Below are positions 33,069-41,892 of a DNA stretch of 64,000 nucleotides, piece after piece. The notes under the pieces were generated by a model, which was not told where the DNA came from, ran no database searches, and worked only from the letters and a program-made list of their open reading frames with translations. A program made the translations under genes and the position numbers. Numbering within the stretch: the first letter of the stretch is position 1; each line of letters opens with the position of its first letter. This DNA is from Szabonella sp046295215. GTDB lineage: Bacteria; Pseudomonadota; Alphaproteobacteria; Rhodobacterales; Rhodobacteraceae. The stretch covers positions 1 through 64,000 of the forward strand of contig JBKBNP010000022.1 of NCBI GenBank assembly GCA_046295215.1, in the 5' to 3' direction.

Positions 33069-34568
33069 TCAAATCCCTTCGCTGCGGCCCGCTGCCGGTT
33101 GCCCCAATTTGCGCAGGGCGTCAACCACGAGGCTGACCTTGATGCCCTTGGAGCCCTTGACCAGCACGATGTCGCCTGCATCGACAAGGCTCGGGGCCTG
33201 CGCGACGAGTTCGGCGGCGGTTTCGACCCAGTGGCCGCGTTTCGCGCGCGGCAGCGCGGCATGGAGAGCGCGCATCCGGGGGCCGACGCAATGGACCAGC
33301 GCCACGTCCTTGAGTGCCGGATGTTTGGCGATCGCGCTGTGCAGGGCGGCCTCGGTCGGGCCAAGTTCCAGCATGTCGCCGAGGATTGCGATGCGCCGCC
33401 CTGTCAGCCGCCGCCCGATGCCATGGGTGGGTGTGCAGGCGGCCAGAAGGTCGAGCGCGGCGGCCATGGAGGCGGGATTGGCGTTGAAAGCGTCGTCGAT
33501 CAGGCCGAATTCATAGCCTTCCACCAGATCGAGCAGGATGCTTTCGCGCCGCCCCCGGCCCGAAGGCGGCGCCCAGCGGCCAAGAGCGGTGACGGTCAGG
33601 GTGGGATCGAACCCGAGCGCGTCGGCGGTGGCCAGCACCGCAAGCGCATTGGCCGCGAAATGCCGCCCCGGAGTGGCGAGCTTGAACAGGAGGTCACGCC
33701 CCTCTGCCCCTGTGGCGGCCTGCCCTCCAACTTGCCCCCCAACCTGTCCAGCCACGCGGGCGCGGGCGATGGTGGCGGTTTCGGTGACCTGCACATCGGT
33801 CAGGCGGTAATCGGCCTGCGCATGGCCGCCGAAGAGGACCGTCGTCACCCCGCGCAGCGAGGCGGCGGCGGTCAGCACCGGCGTCACCTCCAGATCGGCG
33901 GGCAGGACCGCGATGCCGGAAGGTTCCAGCCCGTCGAGGATGGTGGCTTTCTCGCGGGCGATGCCGTCGAGCCCGTCGAAGGCCTCCAGATGGGCCGGGG
34001 CAACAGTGGTGATGATCGCCAGATGCGGACGGGCGAGGCGCGACAGGGGCGCGATTTCACCCGGATGGTTCATGCCGATTTCGAGGATCGCGGTGCGCGT
34101 GTCGGCAGGCATCCGCGCCAGCGTCAGCGGCACGCCCCAATGGTTGTTGTAGCTCGCCTCGGCGGCATGGAGCGCGCCCTGCGCGCCAAGGGCGGTGCGC
34201 AGCATTTCCTTGGTTGAGGTCTTGCCGACCGATCCGGTGACGGCGATGACCCGGGCGGAGGGCGCAAGCCGCGCGCGGGCTGCAGCCCCGAGCGCCGCCA
34301 ATGCCGCCAGCACATCGGGCACGATCAGAAGCGGCGCCTCGGGGCCGATGCCTTCGGGGCGGCGGGAGACGAGGGCGGCGGCGGCACCCTTGTCAAGCGC
34401 GGCGGCAACGAAATCATGGCCGTCGCGCGCATCGGTGAGCGCCACGAAGAGATCGCCCGGTTGCAGGGTCCGGGTGTCGATGGAAACACCCGTGGCCGCA
34501 AAGGCGTGCGTCGGGGTGCCGCCCGTTGCGGCGGCGGCGGCATCGGAGGTCCAGAGCGGCGCGGTCAC
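33069..34568 (-). CDS. murF: UDP-N-acetylmuramoyl-tripeptide--D-alanyl-D-alanine ligase
   Basis: A 499-residue Mur ligase that adds D-Ala-D-Ala to UDP-MurNAc-tripeptide. The ATP-binding loop is VTGSVGKTSTKEM at about residues 110-122, and EIGMNHPGEI and AFNANPASM are further Mur-ligase motifs. The protein is longer than E. coli MurF; an inserted VGGQ-VGGQ repeat lies near residue 275 in the central domain, in DNA with GCC-TCC-AAC-type repeats. A dispersed repeat separates it from murE, unusual inside an otherwise compact operon. Confidence 0.95.
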   Translation of the reverse strand: MTAPLWTSDAAAAATGGTPTHAFAATGVSIDTRTLQPGDLFVALTDARDGHDFVAAALDKGAAAALVSRRPEGIGPEAPLLIVPDVLAALAALGAAARARLAPSARVIAVTGSVGKTSTKEMLRTALGAQGALHAAEASYNNHWGVPLTLARMPADTRTAILEIGMNHPGEIAPLSRLARPHLAIITTVAPAHLEAFDGLDGIAREKATILDGLEPSGIAVLPADLEVTPVLTAAASLRGVTTVLFGGHAQADYRLTDVQVTETATIARARVAGQVGGQVGGQAATGAEGRDLLFKLATPGRHFAANALAVLATADALGFDPTLTVTALGRWAPPSGRGRRESILLDLVEGYEFGLIDDAFNANPASMAAALDLLAACTPTHGIGRRLTGRRIAILGDMLELGPTEAALHSAIAKHPALKDVALVHCVGPRMRALHAALPRAKRGHWVETAAELVAQAPSLVDAGDIVLVKGSKGIKVSLVVDALRKLGQPAAGRSEGI

Positions 34569-34600
34569 GGCAGATCATCCTTCGGCTCAGGGTTGCGGGC

Positions 34601-34678
34601 GGCGCAGGGGGGCTGCGCGCCCCCCTCGGCGCGGATGCGCCTCACCCCCCACGAGGTATTTCTTCCAAGATGAACGCG
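34601..34678 (+). repeat. Dispersed intergenic repeat, copy 5, inside the dcw operon
   Basis: In the 148-base gap between murE and murF. Hairpins GGGGGG/CCCCCC (34607-34612 with 34620-34625) and GGCGC/GCGCC (34628-34641) are followed by CACGAGGTATTTC and TTCCAAGATGAACG (34649-34676). If it terminates transcripts, it would modulate murF-mraY expression relative to murE. Confidence 0.75.
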
Positions 34679-34716
34679 GCAGGGGAAAATCGCGGGAATT
34701 TCGGCAGGATGCGGCA

Positions 34717-36195
34717 TCAGATCAGCCCGTCGAGCGCGGCCACGGCCACCGAGGCCTGTTCGACATCATCGAACGGATAGGTCTGGCCCGCGATGGTCTG
34801 TCCGCTTTCATGGCCCTTGCCCGCGATCAGCAGCGCATCGCCGGGGCCGAGCGCATCCACCCCGCGCAGGATCGCCTCGGCGCGGTCGCCGACCTCATTC
34901 GCCTCCGGGCAGGCGACAAGGATTTCGGCGCGGATCGTGGCAGGTTCCTCGGAGCGGGGGTTGTCATCGGTGACGTAAAGCACATCGGCATGGGCGGCGG
35001 CAGCCTGCCCCATCAGCGGGCGCTTGCCCCGGTCGCGGTCGCCGCCCGCGCCGAACACGACGACGATGCGGCCCATAACATGCGGGCGCAGTGCCCGGAG
35101 CGCGGTGGCGATGGCATCGGGGGTATGGGCATAATCGACATAGACAGCGGCGCCGTTGACCCGCGTGGCGGCCAGTTCCATCCGCCCGCGCACGCCCGAA
35201 AGGCGATGCAGCACGGATAGGACGGCGGCGGGATCCTCGCCCGCGCCGATGGCAAGGCCCGCCGCGAGCGCCGCGTTTTCCGCCTGAAAGCCACCGATGA
35301 GGTCGAGCCGGACCTGATGCGGCTGACCCGCCCATTGCAGGCGCAAGTCCTGCCCCGTCGCATCGAACCGCTGCCCCAGAAGCCGCAGGTCCGCGCCTTC
35401 GGCCCGGCCTACCGTCAGCAGGCGCTGGCCGCGTCCACGCGCGATCTGCGCCACATCGGCGCCGCGCGGATCATCCAGATTGACGACCGCCACGCCGTCC
35501 TCGGGCAGTATCCGCGCGAAAAGCCCGGCCTTGGCGTCGAAATAGGCCTGGAATGTGTGGTGATAATCCAGATGGTCCTGCGTGAAATTCGTGAACCCCG
35601 CCGCGCGCAGGCGGACCCCGTCGAGCCGTCGCTGGTCGAGCCCGTGGGAGGAGGCCTCCATCGCGGCATGGGTGACGCCCGCCGCTGCCGCATCGCGGAG
35701 CAGGCCGTGGAGCGTGATCGGTTCGGGTGTGGTATGGGGCGAGGGCGCGGTCCAGGCGCCTTCGACGCCGGTGGTGCCGATATTGATGGCCACATGGCCA
35801 AGTGCGGCCCAGATCTGGCGGGTGAAGGTGGCAACGGAGGTCTTGCCGTTGGTGCCCGTCACCGCGACCATGGTTTCGGGCTGGATGCCGAACCAGAGTG
35901 CTGCGGCAGCGGCCAGCGTGGCGCGCGGATCCTGCGCCACGATCAGCGCGGGGCTGTAGCGGGCGATCACTTCTGCGGCGAGTGCGGCACCCTCGGCATC
36001 GGTCAGCAGCGCAACGGCCCCCCGCGCCAGCGCGCCTTCGGCATATTCCGCGCCATGGATCACCGACCCGGGCAGGGCCGCAAACAGCGCCCCCGGCGCA
36101 GATTTGCGGCTGTCCACGCAAAGCCCCGTTACGGTCGGATTGGCCCCGCCGCGCGCGGTCAGGCCAAGGTCGGCGAGCGGTCTTTCCTGTGTCAC
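34717..36195 (-). CDS. murE: UDP-N-acetylmuramoyl-L-alanyl-D-glutamate--2,6-diaminopimelate ligase
   Basis: A 492-residue Mur ligase adding meso-diaminopimelate. The P-loop is VTGTNGKTSVATF and the DAP-specific motif DDNPRSEEP is at about residues 403-411, showing DAP rather than lysine use. The N-terminal UDP-binding part contains TGLCVDSRKSAPG. It starts 21 bases after the ftsI stop within the dcw operon. Confidence 0.97.
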   Translation of the reverse strand: MTQERPLADLGLTARGGANPTVTGLCVDSRKSAPGALFAALPGSVIHGAEYAEGALARGAVALLTDAEGAALAAEVIARYSPALIVAQDPRATLAAAAALWFGIQPETMVAVTGTNGKTSVATFTRQIWAALGHVAINIGTTGVEGAWTAPSPHTTPEPITLHGLLRDAAAAGVTHAAMEASSHGLDQRRLDGVRLRAAGFTNFTQDHLDYHHTFQAYFDAKAGLFARILPEDGVAVVNLDDPRGADVAQIARGRGQRLLTVGRAEGADLRLLGQRFDATGQDLRLQWAGQPHQVRLDLIGGFQAENAALAAGLAIGAGEDPAAVLSVLHRLSGVRGRMELAATRVNGAAVYVDYAHTPDAIATALRALRPHVMGRIVVVFGAGGDRDRGKRPLMGQAAAAHADVLYVTDDNPRSEEPATIRAEILVACPEANEVGDRAEAILRGVDALGPGDALLIAGKGHESGQTIAGQTYPFDDVEQASVAVAALDGLI

Positions 36196-36216
36196 GGGGT
36201 GCGCCTCATCGGATGG

Positions 36217-38004
36217 TCAGTTGCGCCTTGCTGATACCGCATCCGGGGCGAGGGATTCAATCTGTGGTCTTAGGCCAAGCAGGGGGGCGGTGCGGCGCAC
36301 CACCTCGGCGGCGATGGGAACGGCGGTCCAGCCAGCGGTGCGGCGCGGGGTCGGGCCGGTGGTGTCGACCGGTTCATCCAGCGTCACGATCAGCACATAG
36401 CGTGGATCCTCGGCGGGAAAGACCGAGGCGAAGGTATTGATAACCTTGTCCTTGTAATAGCCACCCGTCCGCTTGGGCTTGTCGGCGGTGCCGGTCTTGC
36501 CCGCGACGGAATAGCCCGGCACCTCGCCCAGACTGGCCGTGCCCTTGGTCACCACCTTGCGCAGCATGTCGACCGAGGCCATGGCGGTGCGCTCAGACAT
36601 GACCCGCACGCCCTGCACCGTGCCCTCGCGGCGCAAGAGCGTCGGTTCCACCATCACGCCCTTGTTGGCGATGGCCGCATAGGCGCGCGCCAGATGCAGC
36701 GGGCTGGCCGACATGCCATGGCCGTAAGACGTTGTGATCGTGACGATTTCGGGCCAGCGCGCCGGGATCAGCGGGCGCGCGCCGGGGGCCTCGGACAATT
36801 CCACCGGGGTTGCCTCGAAAAACCCGAGGCTCTTGAGAAAGGCTTGCTGGCGCGCGGTGCCGATCTGGAGTGCGAGTTTCGCGGTGCCGACATTGGATGA
36901 TTTCACGATCACATCGGTCACGGAAAGTTTGGGCCCGTAATTCTTGCGCTGGAATTCGTTGATCGTGTGCTTGCCCCACTTCATCGGAGCATTGGCATCA
37001 ACCATGGTTTCGGGGTTCACAAGGCCAAGGTCCAGCGCCTGCGCTGTGGCGAAGATCTTGAAGGTGGAGCCGAGTTCATAGACCCCCTGCACCGCGCGGT
37101 TGAAGAGCGGGCTGTCGGCGGGATCCCCCTTGACCAGCGGATTCGGGCGGTCGTTCGGGTCGAAATCGGGGAGGGAAACGAGGCTCAGGATTTCACCCGA
37201 GCGCACATCCATCAGGATGCCTGCCGCACCCTTGGCGTTCATCATGACCATGCCCGCCTCCAGCACCTCGTGCATCGTGGTCTGCACCGACAGGTCGATG
37301 GAGAGCGCCAGCGGGCTGGAGGCACGCGCGGGGTCGCGCAGGCGTTCGTCCAATGCGCGCTCGATCCCGGCGGTGCCGATGACTTCGGCGGAGTGGACAC
37401 CTTCGGCCCCGAAGGAGGCGCCCCCGAGGATATGCGCGGCCAGCCGTCCATTGGGGTAGAGCCGCATGTCGCGCGGCCCGAACAAGAGGCCCGGATCGCC
37501 GATTTCATGCACGGATTGCATCTGTTCCGGGCTCAGCTTGCGGCGCAGCCAGAGGAAGGAGCGGCCATCGGTGAAGCGGCGTTCAAGCTCATCCGCCTTC
37601 ATCTCGGGGAAAAGAGCCGCCAGTTCGCGGGCGACGCGGGGCGGGTCCACCATCTGCTTGGGATGGGCATAAAGCGCATGGGTCGAAAGGTTGGTGGCCA
37701 GAAGCCGCCCCTTGCGGTCGGTGATGTCAGCCCGCGCCGCGCTGATCTGCGCGCCGGAGGCGAAGCTGCGCGGTTCCTCCGGCACCGAGGCCGCAAGATC
37801 GCCCATGCGCAGCCCGACAGCGGTGAACCCCACGAAGAAGGCGAAGCCGAGGATCAGCAGGCGGCCTTCGGCGCGGCCGCGCTGGCGGTCGCGGCTGGCC
37901 TCGGCGCGCAGGCGGATGTTCTCGGCTTCGATGTGATCGGGGTTCTCGCCCTTGTCGCGGGCCGAAAGGATACGGGCAAGCGGGCGCAGGGGGGTGCGGG
38001 TCAC
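36217..38004 (-). CDS. ftsI: Septal penicillin-binding protein 3 (peptidoglycan D,D-transpeptidase)
   Basis: A 595-residue class B PBP. A single N-terminal membrane span lies at about residues 48-66. The transpeptidase domain has the Ser-x-x-Lys motif GSTFKI, the Ser-x-Asn motif SSNVG and the Lys-Thr-Gly motif KTGTAD. It cross-links septal peptidoglycan with FtsW. The start is a GTG at 38004 overlapping the ftsL stop codon (GTGA); the open frame upstream overlaps ftsL and is not coding in this frame. The C terminus extends past the domain by about 25 residues. Confidence 0.95.
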   Translation of the reverse strand: MTRTPLRPLARILSARDKGENPDHIEAENIRLRAEASRDRQRGRAEGRLLILGFAFFVGFTAVGLRMGDLAASVPEEPRSFASGAQISAARADITDRKGRLLATNLSTHALYAHPKQMVDPPRVARELAALFPEMKADELERRFTDGRSFLWLRRKLSPEQMQSVHEIGDPGLLFGPRDMRLYPNGRLAAHILGGASFGAEGVHSAEVIGTAGIERALDERLRDPARASSPLALSIDLSVQTTMHEVLEAGMVMMNAKGAAGILMDVRSGEILSLVSLPDFDPNDRPNPLVKGDPADSPLFNRAVQGVYELGSTFKIFATAQALDLGLVNPETMVDANAPMKWGKHTINEFQRKNYGPKLSVTDVIVKSSNVGTAKLALQIGTARQQAFLKSLGFFEATPVELSEAPGARPLIPARWPEIVTITTSYGHGMSASPLHLARAYAAIANKGVMVEPTLLRREGTVQGVRVMSERTAMASVDMLRKVVTKGTASLGEVPGYSVAGKTGTADKPKRTGGYYKDKVINTFASVFPAEDPRYVLIVTLDEPVDTTGPTPRRTAGWTAVPIAAEVVRRTAPLLGLRPQIESLAPDAVSARRN

Positions 38005-38357
38005 AGCGGATCCTCCTCGATCGCGGCAGAGATGTCGACGGGGTTCAGGTCGTGCGGCAGGATCGCAGGGGGCAGCGGAAAGGCCACCTGATCGACCCGG
38101 CCGAACTGTTCGGGTTCCAGCGGCAGGAGGCCCAGCCGGTCGAAGTTCAGGATCGAAAGGTCGCGCAGCCGTTCGGGGCGGTTGAGATAGGCCCATTCGG
38201 CGCGTTGCAGGTTCAGCGCCTCGCGCAGGCCCGCGATTTCGCGGTTGAGCGCGGAGACCTCGCGCAGCGCGGCCTGTGTCGCGTAATTCTCACGGTAAGC
38301 CCAGAAGGCGAGCGCCATGAGGACGAGGGCGGTGATGATGGAGAGGAAGGGGCGCAT
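38001..38357 (-). CDS. ftsL: Cell division protein FtsL
   Basis: A 118-residue bitopic protein: residues about 5-22 form one membrane span (LSIITALVLMALAFWAYREN) and residues 30-75 a coiled coil, as in FtsL of the FtsQLB complex. Identity rests on length, topology and its place between rsmH and ftsI; sequence conservation in this family is low. It overlaps both neighbours by 1-4 bp. Confidence 0.9.
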   Translation of the reverse strand: MRPFLSIITALVLMALAFWAYRENYATQAALREVSALNREIAGLREALNLQRAEWAYLNRPERLRDLSILNFDRLGLLPLEPEQFGRVDQVAFPLPPAILPHDLNPVDISAAIEEDPL

Positions 38358-39403
38358 CAGCGGCGTCCTTTCTTGTTGGCAGCAGGAAGGAGGGGCACGC
38401 CCAGCTCGGCGGGATCAACCGGGCCTGCGGGCGCGTCCGTGCGTCGCCCGGCCCGCAGGATCGCAGAGCGGGAGCGCGGGTTGGCGGCAAGTTCGGCCTC
38501 GTCCGGGCCGATGGCCTTGCGGCTCAGCAGCGTGAAACGGGGTGTTTCTGGGGGGCGTTCGGGGGCATAGCGGCTGCCCTGCCCCACCCCGCCCGAACGG
38601 GTCTGGAAGAAGCGCTTGACGATGCGGTCCTCAAGGCTGTGGAAGCTGACCACGGCCAGCGCGCCCCCGGGTTTTAGCGCGCGTTCGGCGGCCTCAAGCC
38701 CCTGCACCAGTTCGGAAAATTCGGTGTTCACGGCAATGCGGATGGCCTGAAAGCTGCGGGTGGCCGGGTGGCTCTGGCCCGGTTTGGGGCGGGGCAGGAC
38801 AGAGGCCACCACCTCGGCCAGCCGCAGGGTCGTGGTGATCGGCGCCGCCTCGCGGGCCGCGACTATGGCACGCGCGATGCGGCGGGCGGCGCGGTCCTCG
38901 CCATAGTGATAGATCACATCGGCAAGCTGTTCCTCCGTCACGCTGTTGACGAGATCGGCGGCGCTGCCTCCCGCCTGGCTCATCCGCATGTCGAGGGGGC
39001 CGTCGCGCAGGAAGGAGAAGCCGCGTTCGGCGATGTCGAGTTGCATCGACGACACGCCCAGATCCAGCACCACCCCGTCCAGCGGGCCGGGGGCGAGCGT
39101 GTCGAGGCAGGAAAAGGTGCCCGCGACAAGGTGCAGCCGGTCGCCGTAGTCTGCAACCATGGGGGCGGCCATCTCCAGCGCCAGCGGGTCGCGGTCGATG
39201 CCGGTCACGCGGGCGGCCCCCGCCTCCAGCAGCGCGCGCGCATAGCCCCCTGCCCCGAAGGTGCCGTCGAGCCAGTCGCCCGCGACCGGGGCCACAAGGT
39301 CGATCAGCGGACGGATCAGCACCGGCACATGCGGCGCGTCGCTGGCGGGATGATCGGGGGGGCCGGATTTGGGGCGACCGGATTTTGGATCGCGTCGCGG
39401 CAA
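38357..39403 (-). CDS. rsmH: 16S rRNA (cytosine1402-N4)-methyltransferase
   Basis: A 348-residue SAM methyltransferase (MraW) that modifies C1402 in the ribosomal P site. SAM motifs are DGTFGAGGYARA and GIDRDPLAL; the catalytic-region motif is LDLGVSSMQLD, and RSFQAIRIAVN and VSFHSLEDR are further signatures. Its stop overlaps the ftsL start. It follows mraZ by 2 bases. Confidence 0.97.
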   Translation of the reverse strand: MPRRDPKSGRPKSGPPDHPASDAPHVPVLIRPLIDLVAPVAGDWLDGTFGAGGYARALLEAGAARVTGIDRDPLALEMAAPMVADYGDRLHLVAGTFSCLDTLAPGPLDGVVLDLGVSSMQLDIAERGFSFLRDGPLDMRMSQAGGSAADLVNSVTEEQLADVIYHYGEDRAARRIARAIVAAREAAPITTTLRLAEVVASVLPRPKPGQSHPATRSFQAIRIAVNTEFSELVQGLEAAERALKPGGALAVVSFHSLEDRIVKRFFQTRSGGVGQGSRYAPERPPETPRFTLLSRKAIGPDEAELAANPRSRSAILRAGRRTDAPAGPVDPAELGVPLLPAANKKGRR

Positions 39404-39405
39404 GG

Positions 39406-39912
39406 CTATTCCCCCGCGTCAAGATTGCTCAGAAGCGACAGGACATCGACGCCTTCGGGCAGGTCGTCCTCGTCATCGTCGGGCGCGCCGAACACCGCGT
39501 CATAGGTGTCGCGCCGCCAGATCTGGAAGCGGTCGAGCGTGCCCGCGAACACGGTTTCGCCTTCGGTGAAGCCGATCTTGTCGCGCGCCTTCTGGGGCAG
39601 CACGATGCGGCCGTCATCGTCGATTTCCACGGTGAGCGAGCGCATGATGAGGTCGCGTTCGGCGATCAGCCGTTCCTTGGACCCCATCGGCAGCTTGCGC
39701 ACGAGCCGCGCCAGCCGGTCGGCGGCGGCCTGAGTGTAGCATTCGACGAACTGACGCTGCTTGCCGCCATAGACCATGACGATGCGGGTGCGGGGAAAGT
39801 CATTGCTGGGCGGATCGCCGGCCTCCAGAACGCGGCGAAAGGCTGCCGGGATGGAAACCCGGGCCTTTGCATCTACCTTCTGGTAGTATTCGCCTCTGAA
39901 ATCCTCGGACAC
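39406..39912 (-). CDS. mraZ: Transcriptional regulator MraZ
   Basis: A 168-residue protein with two AbrB-like MraZ domains, each with the D-x-x-x-R motif (DAKARVSIP near residue 15 and DDDGRIVLP near 95). MraZ forms rings that bind TGGG-type direct repeats and represses the dcw operon. The start is taken as GTG at 39912, giving VSEDFRGEYYQ, the family N terminus; AGGAAC lies about 10 bases upstream. It leads the dcw cluster. Five matching boxes at 40215-40264 and a long structured leader lie upstream. Confidence 0.93.
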   Translation of the reverse strand: MSEDFRGEYYQKVDAKARVSIPAAFRRVLEAGDPPSNDFPRTRIVMVYGGKQRQFVECYTQAAADRLARLVRKLPMGSKERLIAERDLIMRSLTVEIDDDGRIVLPQKARDKIGFTEGETVFAGTLDRFQIWRRDTYDAVFGAPDDDEDDLPEGVDVLSLLSNLDAGE

Positions 39913-39984
39913 GGTCTGGTGTTCCTGTTCCCTCGTCTGCCCCGCTGGCTGCCCGTTGCGGGCCCCCCGGACGTGCCCCTGAAA

Positions 39985-40250
39985 CGGACAACGGCGGATC
40001 GGGCTGCTGCCACTGCCCGATCCGCCGCCCTGTCCCGTCTCCGGGATTGTCCGACTGCGCGCGCCACCTGGGGGGATGTCTGCTCGCTCGCGCGCCGGAT
40101 CCTTGTTTTTCGGAAGCAAAGGCGGTTGCCTGTATGAGCCTGCTTTTTTCGCCTTTTCGGGGTCTTTACCGCCCCTGTTCCGTGCCGCTTTGCTTCCTTA
40201 CAATCTTGATGACATGGGATTTCGTGGGACGCAACGGATTTCTACGGGTC
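39985..40250 (-). ncRNA. UpsM-like 5'-leader sRNA of the dcw cluster
   Basis: About 340 bases separate the putative MraZ operator from mraZ, with no ORF. A perfect hairpin lies at 39992-40027. In Rhodobacter sphaeroides the mraZ 5' leader is an abundant sRNA (UpsM) ended by an internal terminator and processed by RNase E. The same layout (operator, long leader, hairpin, then mraZ) is seen here. The 5' end is approximate because I cannot place a convincing promoter. Sequence homology to UpsM is not claimed; the call is by position and structure. Confidence 0.5.
39992..40027 (-). terminator. Hairpin ending the UpsM-like leader
   Basis: CGGCGGATCGGGC (39992-40004) pairs perfectly with GCCCGATCCGCCG (40015-40027) around a 10-base loop; GGACA/TGTCC further out can extend it. 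In the minus direction it is followed by TTGTCCGTTTC, a modest T-rich tail. It lies about 80 bases before mraZ and may act as a partial terminator or attenuator. Confidence 0.6.
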
Positions 40251-40264
40251 AGGCTGGGCATATC
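40215..40264 (+). promoter_or_regulatory. Five 10-bp-spaced MraZ-type boxes upstream of mraZ
   Basis: TGGGA at 40215, TGGGA at 40225, CGGAT at 40235, CGGGT at 40245 and TGGGC at 40255 repeat with an exact 10-base period on the plus strand. MraZ binds TGGG-N6 direct repeats on one DNA face in E. coli. Three boxes are exact TGGG and two carry a single change. They lie about 300 bases upstream of mraZ, on the strand opposite to it. Confidence 0.65.
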
Positions 40265-40522
40265 TTGTAATCAAGGGCGCTTGGAAACAGCATATTGTGG
40301 AAAATTCAAGCCCGTCAGGACCAATTCTGGCGGAAGGTGGTCAGATTAGCACTAGATATAGACAGAACGTTGCACGAAAAGCCCGTCCCATGTTTTCCCG
40401 ATTTTTTTCAACGCGAGGCGATCCGCGCGGCAACGAAGCGAAGATCAGGGCTGAATCCATCCGGATTCAATCCCGAATCACGGGTCTGGCATGAAAAGTG
40501 ATTCGGTAGTCAGGCTGTTGGT

Positions 40523-40544
40523 CGCGGGTTGTCCCGCGTTTTCC
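40523..40544 (+). terminator. Terminator-like hairpin on the plus strand without a recognised gene
   Basis: CGCGGG (40523-40528) and CCCGCG (40533-40538) enclose TTGT and are followed by TTTT. The oriented T tract is on the plus strand, where 40265-40522 holds no credible ORF. It may end an unannotated transcript or simply block readthrough into mrp. The rest of 40265-40569 is relatively AT-rich, with nothing else I can assign. Confidence 0.4.
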
Positions 40545-40569
40545 CAGACACGGCCTTTGAGGCCGGGGT

Positions 40570-41643
40570 TCAGCCCATGCCACCGTCGATCAGACGCCGC
40601 GCGAGGCTTGCATAGGCCTCGGCCGCCGCACCTTCGCCCATGGCGGCGGGAATGCCGCCATCGCCGCCCTCGCGCACTGCAAGGTCGATGGGCAGCGCGC
40701 CCAGAAAGGGCAGGTCCAGCGCCTTCGCCTCGGCCGCGACACCGCCATGACCGAACAGATGCGCCTCATGCCCGCAATTGGGGCAATGATAGAAGGACAT
40801 GTTCTCGATCAGCCCCAGCACAGGGGTTTTCAGCTTGGCGAACATGTCGATGGCGCGGCGCGCGTCGATCAACGCCACATCCTGCGGGGTGGAGACGACA
40901 ATCGCTCCGGTCAGTTGCGTGCGCTGGCAGAGCGTCAACTGGATGTCCCCCGTCCCCGGCGGCAGGTCGATCAGCAACACGTCGAGCCTGCCCCATTCGA
41001 CCTGCCCGATCAGTTGTTGCAGCGCCCCCATGATCATCGGGCCGCGCCAGACCACGGCCTCGCCATCGTTGAGCATGAGGCCGATGGACATGACGGTGAC
41101 ACCGTGCGCCTGCAAGGGAATGATCGTCTTGCCATCGGGTGAGGCGGGGCGTTTCGACAGGCCCATCATGCGCGGCTGGCTTGGACCATATATATCGGCA
41201 TCGAGCAAGCCCACCCGCCGCCCCTGCCGCGCCAGCGCCACGGCGAGGTTGGACGAGACGGTGGATTTGCCCACCCCCCCCTTGCCCGACCCGATGGCGA
41301 TGATCCGGTCCACCCCGGCCAGCGGTTGCGGGCCGCCCTGTTGCGGGGAGGGATGCTGCCCGATCTTGAGGCCGGGGGCGGCAGGTTTGGCCGCAGGGCC
41401 ATGCGCGGTCATCACGATCTGCACCGAAGCCACGCCCGGCAGCGCGCGCAGGATCGCCTCGGCCTGGGCCTGCGCGGGGGCGAGCGTGCGGGCCTCTTCC
41501 GGCGTGGGGGCCTCGATCACGAAGCGGATGCTTCCGCCCTCCACCGTCAGCGCGCGAATCACATCCCGCGAGACCAGCGTGCCGCCGCCCGGACAGGCGA
41601 CCCCGGCCAGTGCCGCCAAAACCCCGTCGCGATCCAGTGCCAT
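40570..41643 (-). CDS. mrp: Mrp/ApbC-type iron-sulfur cluster carrier ATPase
   Basis: A 357-residue P-loop NTPase of the Mrp/NBP35 family that holds and transfers [4Fe-4S] clusters. Residues about 1-80 are a MIP18/DUF59 domain; the deviant Walker A is GSGKGGVGKST at about 119-129; the bridging cluster Cys-x2-Cys is YHCPNCGHE near 290. GGGAG upstream supports the start at 41643. It is the second DUF59-bearing protein in the window (after sufT). It is upstream of the dcw leader and divergent from the DUF1127 gene across 249 bases. Confidence 0.94.
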   Translation of the reverse strand: MALDRDGVLAALAGVACPGGGTLVSRDVIRALTVEGGSIRFVIEAPTPEEARTLAPAQAQAEAILRALPGVASVQIVMTAHGPAAKPAAPGLKIGQHPSPQQGGPQPLAGVDRIIAIGSGKGGVGKSTVSSNLAVALARQGRRVGLLDADIYGPSQPRMMGLSKRPASPDGKTIIPLQAHGVTVMSIGLMLNDGEAVVWRGPMIMGALQQLIGQVEWGRLDVLLIDLPPGTGDIQLTLCQRTQLTGAIVVSTPQDVALIDARRAIDMFAKLKTPVLGLIENMSFYHCPNCGHEAHLFGHGGVAAEAKALDLPFLGALPIDLAVREGGDGGIPAAMGEGAAAEAYASLARRLIDGGMG

Positions 41644-41892
41644 GCGTTTCTCCCGCGCCCAAATGAGATGCACACCTTGTCATGTCAGAGGCAAACGGCA
41701 AGTCGCAATTTCTTTAGCGCATAAAATTAAGGCGATGCGCCTGTTTACGCTAAGTAATTTTGACGATCCAGCCATTCCTTCGCTGCATGGCAGCATTGCA
41801 GCAGGTCGGTATTGTGCAATCGCAGCATAGGGCGCATCTTTGTTTCAACGGCGCTGATACCGGCGCCTGACGAAAGAAAGACGAGGCTCACC

